From the NCBI RefSeq assembly GCF_900115125.1, contig NZ_FOVJ01000010.1, positions 1 through 62,963 on the forward strand: a DNA stretch of 62,963 nt, read 5' to 3'. Each line of letters opens with the position of its first letter. The stretch's first letter is position 1. The position numbers and the translations under genes were made by a program. This document shows positions 20,810-29,486 of this stretch, piece after piece. Under the pieces are notes generated by a model. The model did not search any database and was not told the origin of the DNA. It worked only from the letters and a program-made list of their open reading frames with translations. Origin of the DNA: Nitrosospira briensis. Its GTDB lineage: Bacteria > Pseudomonadota > Gammaproteobacteria > Burkholderiales > Nitrosomonadaceae.

Positions 20810-21169
20810 GCTACCTGGATTGGCACACACCGATCTCCAGCTACTTTATTTCCCCCTGGAACATTCGCTCGTAATCAAAGCCTGAGCTAATCCATCCTGA
20901 TCTCCGGATCATGGCGATCGCAAAATATCCCACAGCATCATCCGTAGCTTCAACGGGTCGAGAGTGACCGCACACCCTCGGCGCAATGGTCCTCATGAAA
21001 AGATACGATATAAATTTTCAAATCCTTAAAGCAAAAAAACCCGCTGGATTAGCGGGTTTTTTTGCGGGCATTTCTCGATCTATGCAAGCAGAGGCAACAT
21101 TTGAGGCGTTTTTCGTTACAAAGTTAATGCCGTTGACTCGTCATCACGCACTTTCTCAGCGAATCGGTA
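20810..21169. other. Intergenic stretch between small gene and porin (convergent)
   Basis: These 360 bases hold no supportable gene. The only clear element is the bidirectional terminator at 21040-21063, about 230 bases after the small gene and 107 bases after the porin stop. Confidence 0.5.
21033..21063. terminator. Bidirectional rho-independent terminator
   Basis: CCCGCT (21040-21045) pairs with AGCGGG (21051-21056) around GGATT. Seven A precede it and seven T follow it, so it can work on both strands. It lies between the convergent small-protein and porin genes. Confidence 0.9.
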
Positions 21170-22672
21170 TCAGAACGCTATTTGGCTCCGGAACATAAAG
21201 GTATGCAGGTCATCCGGTTTTCCACCGCTTGCCGTCACCAGCGGTGAATCCTTGATTTCCAGGATTTTGTCGTAGTTGAACATGAAGCGAACATTGTGGT
21301 TCACGTACCAGTTCAGGGCAGCGGTAAAGTTTTTCATCTCGCCTGCCCTGAAGGCGCCATCGTTCATATCCACTCCCCCGATACGTGCTGCCAACTCCCA
21401 TGCGCCCCATCCGCCCTTCGAAAAACTGAAGTCTCGGGCCGGCTCAATTCTGAAGAATTTTCCTTCCTTGTAGTTACGCGATTCCCCAGTCAGCGTCCAT
21501 GCCGCTTCGCCATACCAGCCATTGAAGCTTAGCGAATCCAGGCCATTGTTGCGGCCAATCCAGCTATGGGTATATTCGCCTCCGGCGCTGAACGGGCCAT
21601 ATACGCCACTGGCCTCCAGGCCAAGCATCTTGACGTCCTCGATATTACCCAGGGTGCCCGAATCGATCGGAAACAGGTTAGTCAGATGCGACGTTTCATG
21701 CCTGAATCTTACCCCATTGGAGGGACCGAACAACTGGCCGCTGCCGCTCGGTTTACGATAGTTTCCCGCCACGCCTAAATGGATAACCCTGTCCTTTTCG
21801 TTAATGGGCGCAAAAGTGACACGCGAACTGGTTCCCCAGCTTTCATCCAGGCTGTTGTTATTGGCGTCGATCGACTCGCCATAAAGTCCAACCTGTCCAG
21901 TCCAGTTTTTACCGGTGTTTGACACATTCAGACCAATCGCCCGATCTACGAGCGGTGCGTTAAGCACATTCATTAATGATCTTTCCACAAACATGAGATC
22001 GTTGGAGCTTTCCTGCAACTCACGGCTGAAAGGCTGTTTCTGATGGCCGAGGTTGACCTTTGCGAAATCCAGCCCTTTATATGAGATAAACATATCCTTG
22101 ACGCCGACACTGTTATCAGCAAAGTCGATCTGGCTCTTGAAATCCCAGTCCTTGAAGAAAGTGCCTGAGAACTCCAGTCGCCCCCTGCGCAACTCTGCCC
22201 CATCATTGGCTTGAACCGGAGTGCCGTCCCTGAAGAAGAAATTATCATTACTGCTATGGCTGTAATCCGTGTGGATCCGGCCCCCGATCTTGAACTTGAA
22301 ATTCTTGTCTGCCGATTCGAATTGCAAGCCGTTTTTATCCAGCTTGAGTTGCTTTTGGCTTTCCTTGACACGTTCCTCAATCGACTCAACCTTGCCGATG
22401 AGCTGAGCCCGCTCCGCCTTTTCTTTTAATCTCGCGCTTCTGTCGCCGGACGCTGGCTGGCCGGCTCTCTCTGCCTCCGGCGCAGGCGCTGGATTGTTCG
22501 ATGAGGCACGTTCGACTCTTTCAAAAGTACCTATAGGTTGCCGGTCAGTCCCCGGCTCTCCATATATCTGCTTGGTTTTGGTATCGATATAAAGGTCAAT
22601 CGCAAAAGCCCCTGATGATACGCTTGCCCCCAGGGCAGCTGCCGCTGTCAATATAAGTCTCGAAAATTTCAA
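21170..22672 (-). CDS. Phosphate-selective porin (OprP/OprO family)
   Basis: A 500-residue outer-membrane porin. A signal peptide (LILTAAAALGASVSSGAFA) is followed by a coiled-coil stretch near residues 75-115 (ARLKEKAERAQLIGKVESIE), as OprP trimers often have. The beta-barrel begins FKIGGRIHTDYSH and includes ELRRGRLEFSGTFFKDW and KVNLGHQKQPFSRE. The C-terminus ends in Phe (SQIAF), the BAM recognition signal. The start is TTG 22672, with GGGAG 7 bases upstream. A near-consensus Pho box lies 94 bases before the start, so phosphate-starvation control by PhoB is likely. It is downstream of pstS on the same strand. Confidence 0.88.
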   Translation of the reverse strand: MKFSRLILTAAAALGASVSSGAFAIDLYIDTKTKQIYGEPGTDRQPIGTFERVERASSNNPAPAPEAERAGQPASGDRSARLKEKAERAQLIGKVESIEERVKESQKQLKLDKNGLQFESADKNFKFKIGGRIHTDYSHSSNDNFFFRDGTPVQANDGAELRRGRLEFSGTFFKDWDFKSQIDFADNSVGVKDMFISYKGLDFAKVNLGHQKQPFSRELQESSNDLMFVERSLMNVLNAPLVDRAIGLNVSNTGKNWTGQVGLYGESIDANNNSLDESWGTSSRVTFAPINEKDRVIHLGVAGNYRKPSGSGQLFGPSNGVRFRHETSHLTNLFPIDSGTLGNIEDVKMLGLEASGVYGPFSAGGEYTHSWIGRNNGLDSLSFNGWYGEAAWTLTGESRNYKEGKFFRIEPARDFSFSKGGWGAWELAARIGGVDMNDGAFRAGEMKNFTAALNWYVNHNVRFMFNYDKILEIKDSPLVTASGGKPDDLHTFMFRSQIAF

Positions 22673-22765
22673 AGCTATGCTCCCGGTTATGATGTTTATG
22701 GTTATGTTTATTGCTAAAACCGGAGCAAGAATAGGGAAAGAAGATGACCGCCTTATTAACCTTTT

Positions 22766-22783
22766 GTAACAGTTCTATGACAG
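22766..22783 (-). promoter_or_regulatory. Pho box upstream of the porin
   Basis: The minus strand reads CTGTCATAGAACTGTTAC. The first half-site matches the PhoB half-site CTGTCAT exactly, the spacer is 4 bases and A-rich, and the second half differs from CTGTCAY by one base. A TTAATA -10-like hexamer follows at the expected distance (around 22753-22760). Confidence 0.8.
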
Positions 22784-23341
22784 TACCAAGGGCAGAGTTG
22801 AACGACGATGGCTTGGCTGATCCACTCCGGGTATGGGATGGTTTTCCATAATGGCTTACCATGCAACAAGTAATTGAAGGAGCAGTCTCTTCAAGGGCTC
22901 CCATGCAACTGAAGGTTTCAATAAAAGGATGGGTGGAACGCCTGGTCCGTCCCGTTTTCGGGTGCGGTTCCGGAGATAACGGTGAAGAAGCCGGATGAAC
23001 GAGATTTCTTGCTCCTTGGCCTGGCTCGAACCAGCATCGGGTGCATTCGCTGGCATTCCGGCAGAGAACAATCACCTGGGGTAGGGGGGGCGAAGAGGAA
23101 ATGGGCCGTCCGTGATAAAAACTTGTGGAAATGATAGATGGAACTATGGGGGTGGAAAGCCCTGAAGATGGAGGACGTACTTTTGGATAGAATTGCCGGT
23201 AGCTGAAAGCTGACCACCTGCTGGACAGCCTGTATTTAGCCAACTACCAACAATTCCCGGTCCGCGCTATTCTTCCCCCGAAGATTTAAAGGCTTGAATA
23301 GCAGTGCTTATGCATTTTGCCACCTTATCTTTTTCGTGGTA
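22784..23341. other. Long intergenic stretch between pstS and the porin
   Basis: About 560 bases separate the pstS stop from the porin's Pho box. Open frames occur on both strands, but none shows a ribosome site, domain or protein-like composition. I see no gene, tRNA or repeat. Because the porin has its own Pho box, pstS and the porin are probably separate transcripts. Confidence 0.5.
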
Positions 23342-24346
23342 TTACAGGCTGGCTTCACGCTTGAGCAGCTCATCGATCTTGAGCCCCACTTCTGGTTGGC
23401 CGTTAAATACCGTGCCAACTCTCTTCTTGTTCAGATGCTCCAGATTAGTGGTGTAAGCTTGCGCTGGCAGCGGAAAATATTTAACTTCCCTTACCAGAGC
23501 CGGTCCTTTTTTCATATAAAACTCCACAAACTCTTTGACCCCCGGTTTTTCTGCCGCCTTGACATTCACGTAAATAAAAATCGGGCGTGACAATGGCTGG
23601 TAGCTTCCATCCTCCACGGTTTTAATGGATGGGATAATACTGCCTTTGCCTCCATCAACAGCGAGTGCTTTGATCTTTTTCTGATTTTCAAAGTAGTAAG
23701 CGAAACCAAAAAACCCGAGCCCGTTTTTATTGCTCGCCACCCCCTGTACAAGCACGTTGTCATCTTCGGAAGCAGTGAAATCTCCGCGGCTCGATTTGGC
23801 CTTTCCGACGATGGCTTCAGTAAAGTAGTCAAAGGTGCCAGAATCCGCTCCGGGACCGTAGAGGCTTATCGGATCATCAGGCCAGCCCGGGTTTACTTGA
23901 TTCCACTTGGTTATTTTCCCCTGCGCATCGGGCTCCCAAATCTTTTTCAGTTCTGCAACGGTGATAACCTTAACCCAGTCATTTTTTGGATTCACCACAA
24001 CCGTCAACGCATCGTACGCCACTGGCATTTCAACGTATTGCACTCCCACGGCTTTACAATCGTCCATTTCTTTTTTCAGGATAGGGCGCGAAGCATTGGC
24101 GATATCAATTTCACCGCGGCAAAATTTCTTGAAGCCGCCGCCCGTGCCCGAAATACCAACTGTCACTTTAATGGCACCGTTCCTGGCTATTTGAAAATCT
24201 TCCGCCACTGCTTCGGTAATGGGATAAACAGTGCTGGAGCCATCAATTTTTACAACCGGCTCAGCATGCACAACACTGCCAGCTCCAAGCAACGCACCCA
24301 ACACAATTACTACTGCCATTAAGTCAATACCCCGCAATTTCAGCAT
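23342..24346 (-). CDS. pstS: Phosphate ABC transporter substrate-binding protein PstS
   Basis: A 334-residue periplasmic protein that binds phosphate for the high-affinity Pst importer. The signal peptide ([18 protein letters not shown]) is followed by the phosphate-contact segments [33 protein letters not shown] and [14 protein letters not shown], which identify PstS/SphX. ATG 24346 has GGAG 7 bases upstream. No pstC, pstA or pstB lies nearby, so it works with permease genes elsewhere or as an accessory copy. A weaker Pho-box-like site lies upstream at 24472-24489. Confidence 0.93.
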   Translation of the reverse strand: MLKLRGIDLMAVVIVLGALLGAGSVVHAEPVVKIDGSSTVYPITEAVAEDFQIARNGAIKVTVGISGTGGGFKKFCRGEIDIANASRPILKKEMDDCKAVGVQYVEMPVAYDALTVVVNPKNDWVKVITVAELKKIWEPDAQGKITKWNQVNPGWPDDPISLYGPGADSGTFDYFTEAIVGKAKSSRGDFTASEDDNVLVQGVASNKNGLGFFGFAYYFENQKKIKALAVDGGKGSIIPSIKTVEDGSYQPLSRPIFIYVNVKAAEKPGVKEFVEFYMKKGPALVREVKYFPLPAQAYTTNLEHLNKKRVGTVFNGQPEVGLKIDELLKREASL

Positions 24347-24678
24347 TTTTTTCTCCGTAAAATGGATAAGGTGCCACTTCCAGCGTCGTCGCTACCCTGG
24401 TTAATTCTTGCCTCTTTATAGGAAACCATTCGGAGAATACGGCCCGCATGTGTCGGTATCATTTCCGTTTTGTGGCGTTTTCATGACACGGGCGAGCTTG
24501 GCCATAATGAGAGGCGGAGTGAGCGAGGCAATCACAGGAGAGTTCAAGCCGGCACGGCCGGAAGATGCATGGGTAATGAAACGCGATGATGGGTATTGTT
24601 AACTTGTGGTTTTGTTCCCATCCCTGACTTGAACGACAGGCTCGCCTTTACCATGATCGAAATCGATTTTTCTATTCT
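24347..24678. other. Intergenic stretch upstream of pstS
   Basis: These 332 bases lie between the pstS start and the MFS stop. Apart from the ribosome site and the weak Pho-box-like sequence listed separately, I see no gene or repeat. Confidence 0.5.
24472..24489 (-). promoter_or_regulatory. Weak Pho-box-like site upstream of pstS
   Basis: The minus strand reads GTGTCATGAAAACGCCAC. The first half-site has 6 of 7 matches to the PhoB half-site and the spacer is A-rich; the second half matches at only 4 of 7. It is 126 bases before the pstS start. Its place in front of a classical PhoB target supports it more than its sequence does. Confidence 0.4.
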
Positions 24679-25926
24679 CTAGCCTCGATCCGCCGGAACA
24701 TTCAGGCGCCGAAAGGATATCAACAACGCCAGATCGTAGGTGATCTTCAAAACTCCACAGGCAATCAAAGGTGCACTCAGCAGTCCGCTGGCCAGCATAG
24801 CACCAGTCAAGGTTGGACCCGCGATAGAAGCAAGGCTGCGGGATACTGCGGTGAAGCTTGCAGCGGCAGTGCGCTCCGCCGGGGTGACCACAGCCATTAC
24901 ATAGGCAGTACGTGTAGGGACATCCATCTGCGATAATGCACTGCGTACGAGCAGCAGAGCGAGTGCGACCTCGAGATTTGGGGCGATTGCAGCAAAAATG
25001 AGGCACACACTGGCAGGAATGTGGGTGAAGACCATGGTGTTGAGCAGCCCGATCCTTTGTGCGATGGCCGGTGCGGCAAGCTGGGATCCGGCCGACAGGA
25101 GTCCGGCGCAGAAGAAGAATGTACCGGCCTCTCCGAGCGACAGTCCAAACCGCTCGAAGAGCCAGAGCGTCAGCAGCGAGTTTCCCAACAATCCCCCAGC
25201 AAACGCATCAATGCTGAATAACATGGCAAGCTTGAACACAATGCCGCGTGACGGACCCAACGGCTGTGATAACGGGGCACTCCGGACTTTAATCACCGGC
25301 AGAGTTCGATAGAGCAGCCAGACGGATCCGCCCAGTAGACCATACAGCACGAACATTGCGCGCAGGCCATCAATTAAAGAAAGCCCCAACCCTGGCACCA
25401 GCCAGGACGGGATGCCGGCTGCCGAGGCACCAACGGCGGCGCTCAGTGAGCCAATAAGCGAATAACGAGCGAACAGTGCGGTGCGCGCGTTGCCGCTGGC
25501 CGCTTTTGCCAGGCGGGCATGTTCCAGCGGCAAGAATATGCTTACATCGGCAGAACCCGGATTAAGGGTTCCTACGAATGCGACAACAAATAGTGGCCAA
25601 AACGAGGTAACGCTCGCGAAGCTGAAGCCGGTAATTGCCATTAACAAGGCAGCGGACAGCAGCAGCCGGCGACTTGTCCATCTATAGCCAATTGCACCGA
25701 GCCCGAGCATCGCCAAAGCCGACCCTGCTAACGTTGCCGTGGTTAAAAAGCCTACGTCCAGTTGATCAAATCCCAGCGCCAGCAGATAAGCCGGCAAAAG
25801 CACAGCAACATAGCCATCGCCAAAGGCGCGCAATGCTCGAGCTGCCAGTAATGGGTAAGCGGTTTCAGCTACTCCCACAGGCATGAGCAAACGGGTAAGC
25901 ATCCTGCGCCCAACGCCTGCTTTCAC
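24679..25926 (-). CDS. Major facilitator superfamily transporter
   Basis: A 415-residue inner-membrane protein with about 12 hydrophobic helices. The loop between helices 2 and 3 is MFS-like (GAIGYRWTSRRLLL), and mid-protein helices include LSAAVGASAAGIPSWL. Substrate and subfamily cannot be told. I chose GTG 25926 because GGAGG at 25936-25940 is 9 bases upstream; the TTG at 25959 has no ribosome site. The promoter region, including that ribosome site, lies in an 89-base sequence repeated at 27787-27875. Its place between pstS and the sulfate-type binding protein suggests a role in nutrient or anion transport, but this is inference. Confidence 0.8.
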   Translation of the reverse strand: MKAGVGRRMLTRLLMPVGVAETAYPLLAARALRAFGDGYVAVLLPAYLLALGFDQLDVGFLTTATLAGSALAMLGLGAIGYRWTSRRLLLSAALLMAITGFSFASVTSFWPLFVVAFVGTLNPGSADVSIFLPLEHARLAKAASGNARTALFARYSLIGSLSAAVGASAAGIPSWLVPGLGLSLIDGLRAMFVLYGLLGGSVWLLYRTLPVIKVRSAPLSQPLGPSRGIVFKLAMLFSIDAFAGGLLGNSLLTLWLFERFGLSLGEAGTFFFCAGLLSAGSQLAAPAIAQRIGLLNTMVFTHIPASVCLIFAAIAPNLEVALALLLVRSALSQMDVPTRTAYVMAVVTPAERTAAASFTAVSRSLASIAGPTLTGAMLASGLLSAPLIACGVLKITYDLALLISFRRLNVPADRG

Positions 25927-26354
25927 TGATTTGATCCTCCATTCGTAATCTATCTGCAAGTAATGCCGAATTAGCCGCTCAGGGTTTATTCAGCGCTACC
26001 TTGTGCATCAAATACCTTTTTTTATGGTTTTCCGCAGCTGATACTGATACTCAACGGCATGACGTGCGAAAAACCGTCATTGCATCGATAACGCGGTCAT
26101 CTTAGTAGATATATTCGACTGGAGGGTACCGCAGCCTGACGTGATGTGGCGGCCCCTTCTGCAAATGAGGCCGGCGCCCTCGTGATCCGCTGGCGCTCGA
26201 CCTGGTGCTTGTGTGGCCGTGGATCGGGGAACTCCCGCTAATCAGGTTTCCCCAATTAGAGTGGACGTAAAGTGGACGAACTGTTGATAACTACCCTTGC
26301 GGCCGCTCGAAATCTTTAATTCTTGAGGACGGGTAAATTATCCATCGCGCTTAT
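25927..26354. other. Intergenic stretch between MFS gene and sulfate-type binding protein gene
   Basis: About 430 bases without a supportable gene. It contains the 89-base repeat copy at 25928-26016, an imperfect dyad (ATGACG at 26059-26064, CGTCAT at 26075-26080) upstream of the MFS promoter region, and a short tandem (GTGGACGTAAA then GTGGACGAA) near 26262-26281. Confidence 0.5.
25928..26016. repeat. 89-base upstream repeat, copy B
   Basis: It aligns without gaps to 27787-27875, with 64 of 89 identical bases by hand count. Strong blocks are GATTTGATCCT, AATGCCGA and TGTGCATC. This copy carries the MFS ribosome site and lies immediately in front of that gene. Confidence 0.8.
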
Positions 26355-27431
26355 CTACAACGCGGCATCGGTAGAGACCTTCAGGGCGACAGAATCTGCA
26401 ACATTACCGGTGATCTGGTCAAACACACCGCCCCTGGCAAAATGCATCTGCTGGGCTTTCTGCCAGCCGCCGGACACCTCGTCAACCGTAAACAGCTCAA
26501 GGTGGGGAAACCGATCCTCATACTTGCCCGCAACGGACGGATCACGGGGACGGTAATAGTGCTTGGCGGCGATATGCTGCGCCTCGGGTGTATAGAGGTA
26601 CGCGATGTATGAAGCCGCTACACCGCGCGCGCCATTCCCATGTGCAGCCGCATCCACTACGCTTATAACAGGCTCAGCCACAATGGACATGGACGGGGTA
26701 ACGATTTCAAACTTATCGTTTCCGCTATTCTGAACGATCAGGTTCGCTTCATTTTCCCATGTGAGGAGTACATCGCCTATATTGAGAAAGACAAAGGCAG
26801 TAGCCGAGTTTCCCGGCTTTTTACCATTGGAGTCCACGGTCTGGGCGTTGGCAAATAATTGGCTGACAAATTCACGCGCGGCCTGTTCACTGCCGCCAGA
26901 TTGCCTCATCCCGTATTCCCAGGCCGCAAGATAATTCCACTGACCGCTTTCAGAGCTTTTCGGGTTTGCGGTAACTAGTTTTATATCAGGACGTGCCAGA
27001 TCGCTCCAGTCCTTCAGTTCCTTTGGGTTGCCTTTCCGTACGAGGAACACGATCGGGGACGTATAGGGTGAAGGATAAGAGCCAACCCGGGAATCCTGCG
27101 CGAAAAGTTCGCGGGGACCTGGGGCGATAAATCTTTTTCTATCATGCAGCTTGCTCACGTCGTAGGACAACGCAAGGGCGGGAACATCGAGTCCATCGAC
27201 CGTAATATGCACGGGCTTTCCGGACTTGCTCCGCGCTTGCTCCACCTTGATATCCATGCCCGTCACGGTTTTCCAGTGAGAGGCAAACTTAACACTCAAA
27301 TCCTCATGTAACCGCCCCGCGGCACCGGGTGCAGGACGACCTGGAAAATTGGTCAGGGTAGCGTAGGCGGCGCCCAGGCTCACCAGCGCTATAAATATAC
27401 CAACAGCGAAATGGGAAGTATTGAGAGTCAT
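26355..27431 (-). CDS. Sulfate-type (Sbp/CysP-like) ABC substrate-binding protein, divergent
   Basis: A 358-residue protein with an N-terminal hydrophobic export signal (FAVGIFIALVSLGAAYA). The body matches Sbp-type proteins: FASHWKTVTGMDIKVEQ, PALALSYDV, SPIVFLVRKGNPKEL, WNYLAAWEYG and GDVLLTWENEA. The ligand-site segment that reads TSGGARWNYLAA in classical Sbp reads SSESGQWNYLAA here, so the bound oxyanion may differ. ATG 27431 has GGAGG about 9 bases upstream. It starts 34 bases after the small paralogous gene and is probably co-transcribed with it. No cysT, cysW or cysA is nearby. Confidence 0.85.
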   Translation of the reverse strand: MTLNTSHFAVGIFIALVSLGAAYATLTNFPGRPAPGAAGRLHEDLSVKFASHWKTVTGMDIKVEQARSKSGKPVHITVDGLDVPALALSYDVSKLHDRKRFIAPGPRELFAQDSRVGSYPSPYTSPIVFLVRKGNPKELKDWSDLARPDIKLVTANPKSSESGQWNYLAAWEYGMRQSGGSEQAAREFVSQLFANAQTVDSNGKKPGNSATAFVFLNIGDVLLTWENEANLIVQNSGNDKFEIVTPSMSIVAEPVISVVDAAAHGNGARGVAASYIAYLYTPEAQHIAAKHYYRPRDPSVAGKYEDRFPHLELFTVDEVSGGWQKAQQMHFARGGVFDQITGNVADSVALKVSTDAAL

Positions 27432-27465
27432 TTTTAATTTCCTCCAGTTGCCAAGCAGCTTTGCT

Positions 27466-27708
27466 CTAGGCAACCAATAATTTGGGGGAGTTGCTATCAG
27501 CGTTAATAGGGGCTATCCCTACGCTGGGCCCTGTACTGTTTTTCCAGAGCACGACTGATTCAGGAAAACCGACAAGCGCTTCTTCGTGCACATAGGGGGA
27601 TAACGAACCATAGGTTCCTCGCAAATCGTAAGGCAGATTGGAAATAACATTATTCATGCGTTCGATATAGCCTTCTTCAGTCCGGACATACACTGCGTAT
27701 TCAAACAT
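27466..27708 (-). CDS. Small protein of unrecognised family (paralogue of 20582-20809)
   Basis: An 80-residue soluble protein without recognised domain, signal peptide or membrane helix. Blocks shared with the protein at 20582-20809 are YAVYxRT, PYDL and HEEALVGFPESVVLWKN with GPSVGIA. It has 6 extra residues between PYDL and the His. AGGAG lies 7 bases before ATG 27708. The gene leads a likely two-gene transcript with the sulfate-type binding protein. The two paralogues face inward and bracket the nutrient block. Confidence 0.78.
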   Translation of the reverse strand: MFEYAVYVRTEEGYIERMNNVISNLPYDLRGTYGSLSPYVHEEALVGFPESVVLWKNSTGPSVGIAPINADSNSPKLLVA

Positions 27709-28206
27709 CGTTCACTCCTGCAAGAAGATTCGGTTCGCAAATCTTACTGCGGGTTTGTTACAGCATTTTTAAGGGGCTCACGGCTTGATTTGATCCTACA
27801 TGTGCGATCTGTCGACAAGCAATGCCGATTTCGTCACTTTTGGTCTATCCGGCGCTGCTCTGTGCATCTAATGTCGTTATGCAGCGCAGCCGGTTGGAGC
27901 CGAGGATGAAAGCTACATGCAGGAGGAGCGGACTCCGAAGTCACTTGCGCTGGAAAACCTTAATCAGCGGTCGAAGCAATCAAAGGAAGGCCAGTCAGGC
28001 AACGGAAGAGGGGGCGAGAGCCTGTTCGAGAACGGGCTTCCTCTCAGATAGCTCAGACGATCGCGAAGATGAAAAAACGAACTGGTCGGGTCGGCGGGCA
28101 TGACTATCTAGCTTGCGCCAGCTGACGAATATTTCGAGGAAGGAGCGCGCGGGACTACCCGTGGACATTTGCCACCAGAGGGGCGTCGTGGGATTGCCAG
28201 GTACTC
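27709..28206. other. Intergenic stretch between small gene and apaG
   Basis: About 500 bases without a supportable gene. It holds repeat copy A at 27787-27875. Frames on both strands here lack ribosome sites and recognisable domains. Confidence 0.5.
27787..27875. repeat. 89-base upstream repeat, copy A
   Basis: Ungapped match to 25928-26016 (64 of 89 bases) at an offset of 1859. It lies 79 bases upstream of the small paralogous gene. The position equivalent to the MFS ribosome site is CCTAC instead of CCTCC, and no MFS-like coding sequence follows. It may be an upstream region left from a duplication, or a shared regulatory element. Confidence 0.8.
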
Positions 28207-28590
28207 CTAATGCAATATTCTTGGTACGCTCAGGATAAATTCCGGGATGGGCGCATCGAAGCGAAGACCATCTTCGGCCACCATCTGATAGCTGCCTTTC
28301 ATCGACCCCACAGGGGTGGAAATAGCAGTGCCACTGGTATATTCGAAGCTGTCGCCGGGCTTTAGCAGCGGTTGCTCGCCTACCACTCCCAGGCCTCGCA
28401 CCTCCTGAATACCTCCGCTCCCATCCGAAATGATCCAATGACGGCTGATGAGCTGTGCCGGGACGGTTCCGATATTGGAAAGAACAATGGTATAGGCGAA
28501 CACATAACGATCGAGCGCCTCGTCCGATTGTTCCGGGAGATAGGTCGTGTGAACCTTTACAACAATTTCGTATTTTTTCTCTTCAGGCAT
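28207..28590 (-). CDS. apaG: ApaG protein
   Basis: A 127-residue beta-sandwich (fibronectin III-like) protein of the ApaG family, historically linked to Co2+/Mg2+ efflux; its biochemical role is unclear. Family segments are YEIVVKVHTTYLPEQS, YVFAYTIVLSNIG, SRHWIISDG and a conserved GTAISTPVGSMKGSYQMV. ATG 28590 gives the usual family length; a further frame extension to 28638 has no support. It is divergent from rpe, a frequent arrangement in Betaproteobacteria. Confidence 0.93.
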   Translation of the reverse strand: MPEEKKYEIVVKVHTTYLPEQSDEALDRYVFAYTIVLSNIGTVPAQLISRHWIISDGSGGIQEVRGLGVVGEQPLLKPGDSFEYTSGTAISTPVGSMKGSYQMVAEDGLRFDAPIPEFILSVPRILH

Positions 28591-28753
28591 GGTGGCATTG
28601 CACACTATTTTCACCCTCTCGGCAAGGGCGGCATCCAAAAATTAGTTCAGGCTTTAAAAAAAATCGAGGATAAGGGTTTCCAAGTTGAAGCCGTTAGCGT
28701 GAAGCTGTAATTGCGGTTAAAATCGGGTTTTTTTGATCACAAGGAAGCCCTTC

Positions 28754-29437
28754 ATGGCTAATTATCGCATCGCTCCAAGTATTCTTTCCGCAAACTTTGC
28801 CAAACTGGGGGAGGAAATTACTGCTGTCATCGATTCCGGTGCGGATTTTATCCACTTTGACGTAATGGATAATCACTACGTGCCCAATCTTACCATTGGC
28901 CCACTGGTATGCGAGGCCATTCGACCCTTGACCGATGCGGTTATCGACGTCCATCTGATGGTTGAACCGGTAGACCGTATTATTCCCGACTTTGCCAAGG
29001 CTGGAGCCAATATCATTTCCTTTCACCCGGAAGCCTCCAGGCACATTGATCGCACTATCGGGCTTATCAAGGAACAGGGGTGCAAGGCCGGCATGGTGTT
29101 CAACCCTGCGACGCCTTTGAATTATCTCGACCATGTGCTGGAAAAACTGGATCTGGTGCTGATAATGTCCGTGAATCCCGGGTTTGGCGGACAGCAGTTC
29201 ATTCCCGAAGCATTGGAAAAACTCAAATCGGTTCGAAAGCGTATTGATGAAACGGGAAAGAATATTCTGCTGGAGATCGACGGTGGCGTGAAAGTAGATA
29301 ACATCGCTGAAATCGCCCGCGCGGGAGCCGACACTTTCGTTGCCGGTTCCGCTATTTATGGCGCAGGCAGGGACAGCGATCCGCATCGCTACGACTCGGT
29401 TGTGGCGGCTCTGCGAGCGGAGTTGGCAAGGGTCTGA
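28754..29437 (+). CDS. rpe: Ribulose-phosphate 3-epimerase
   Basis: Rpe interconverts ribulose 5-phosphate and xylulose 5-phosphate in the pentose phosphate and Calvin pathways. The 227-residue TIM barrel begins [18 protein letters not shown] and contains the metal/catalytic segments [28 protein letters not shown] and EIDGGV. ATG 28754 is preceded by AAGGA; an in-frame ATG at 28733 is not. It leads rpe-gph-trpE. Confidence 0.97.
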   Translation: MANYRIAPSILSANFAKLGEEITAVIDSGADFIHFDVMDNHYVPNLTIGPLVCEAIRPLTDAVIDVHLMVEPVDRIIPDFAKAGANIISFHPEASRHIDRTIGLIKEQGCKAGMVFNPATPLNYLDHVLEKLDLVLIMSVNPGFGGQQFIPEALEKLKSVRKRIDETGKNILLEIDGGVKVDNIAEIARAGADTFVAGSAIYGAGRDSDPHRYDSVVAALRAELARV

Positions 29438-29486
29438 AGTAGCATATCGCATATATGATCTTATCGACTATCAGGAATAACACCAA

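Noticed and set aside
22930-23030. Bases resembling a group II intron domain V (AAGCCGGATGAAC)
   Set aside because: The matching second arm is missing and no reverse transcriptase or other intron domain is nearby.
22596-23243. Minus-strand frames between pstS and the porin
   Set aside because: One overlaps the porin start and its Pho box; none has a ribosome site or recognisable domain.
25960-26354. Possible remnant of a mobile element between the MFS and sulfate-type genes
   Set aside because: No transposase-like translation, terminal inverted repeats or target duplication could be identified.
28591-28710. Plus-strand frame ending in KLVQALKKIEDKGFQVEAVSV, just upstream of apaG
   Set aside because: It looks protein-like but has no start or ribosome site of its own; extending it upstream runs antisense through apaG. 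It could be a gene remnant, but nothing else supports that.
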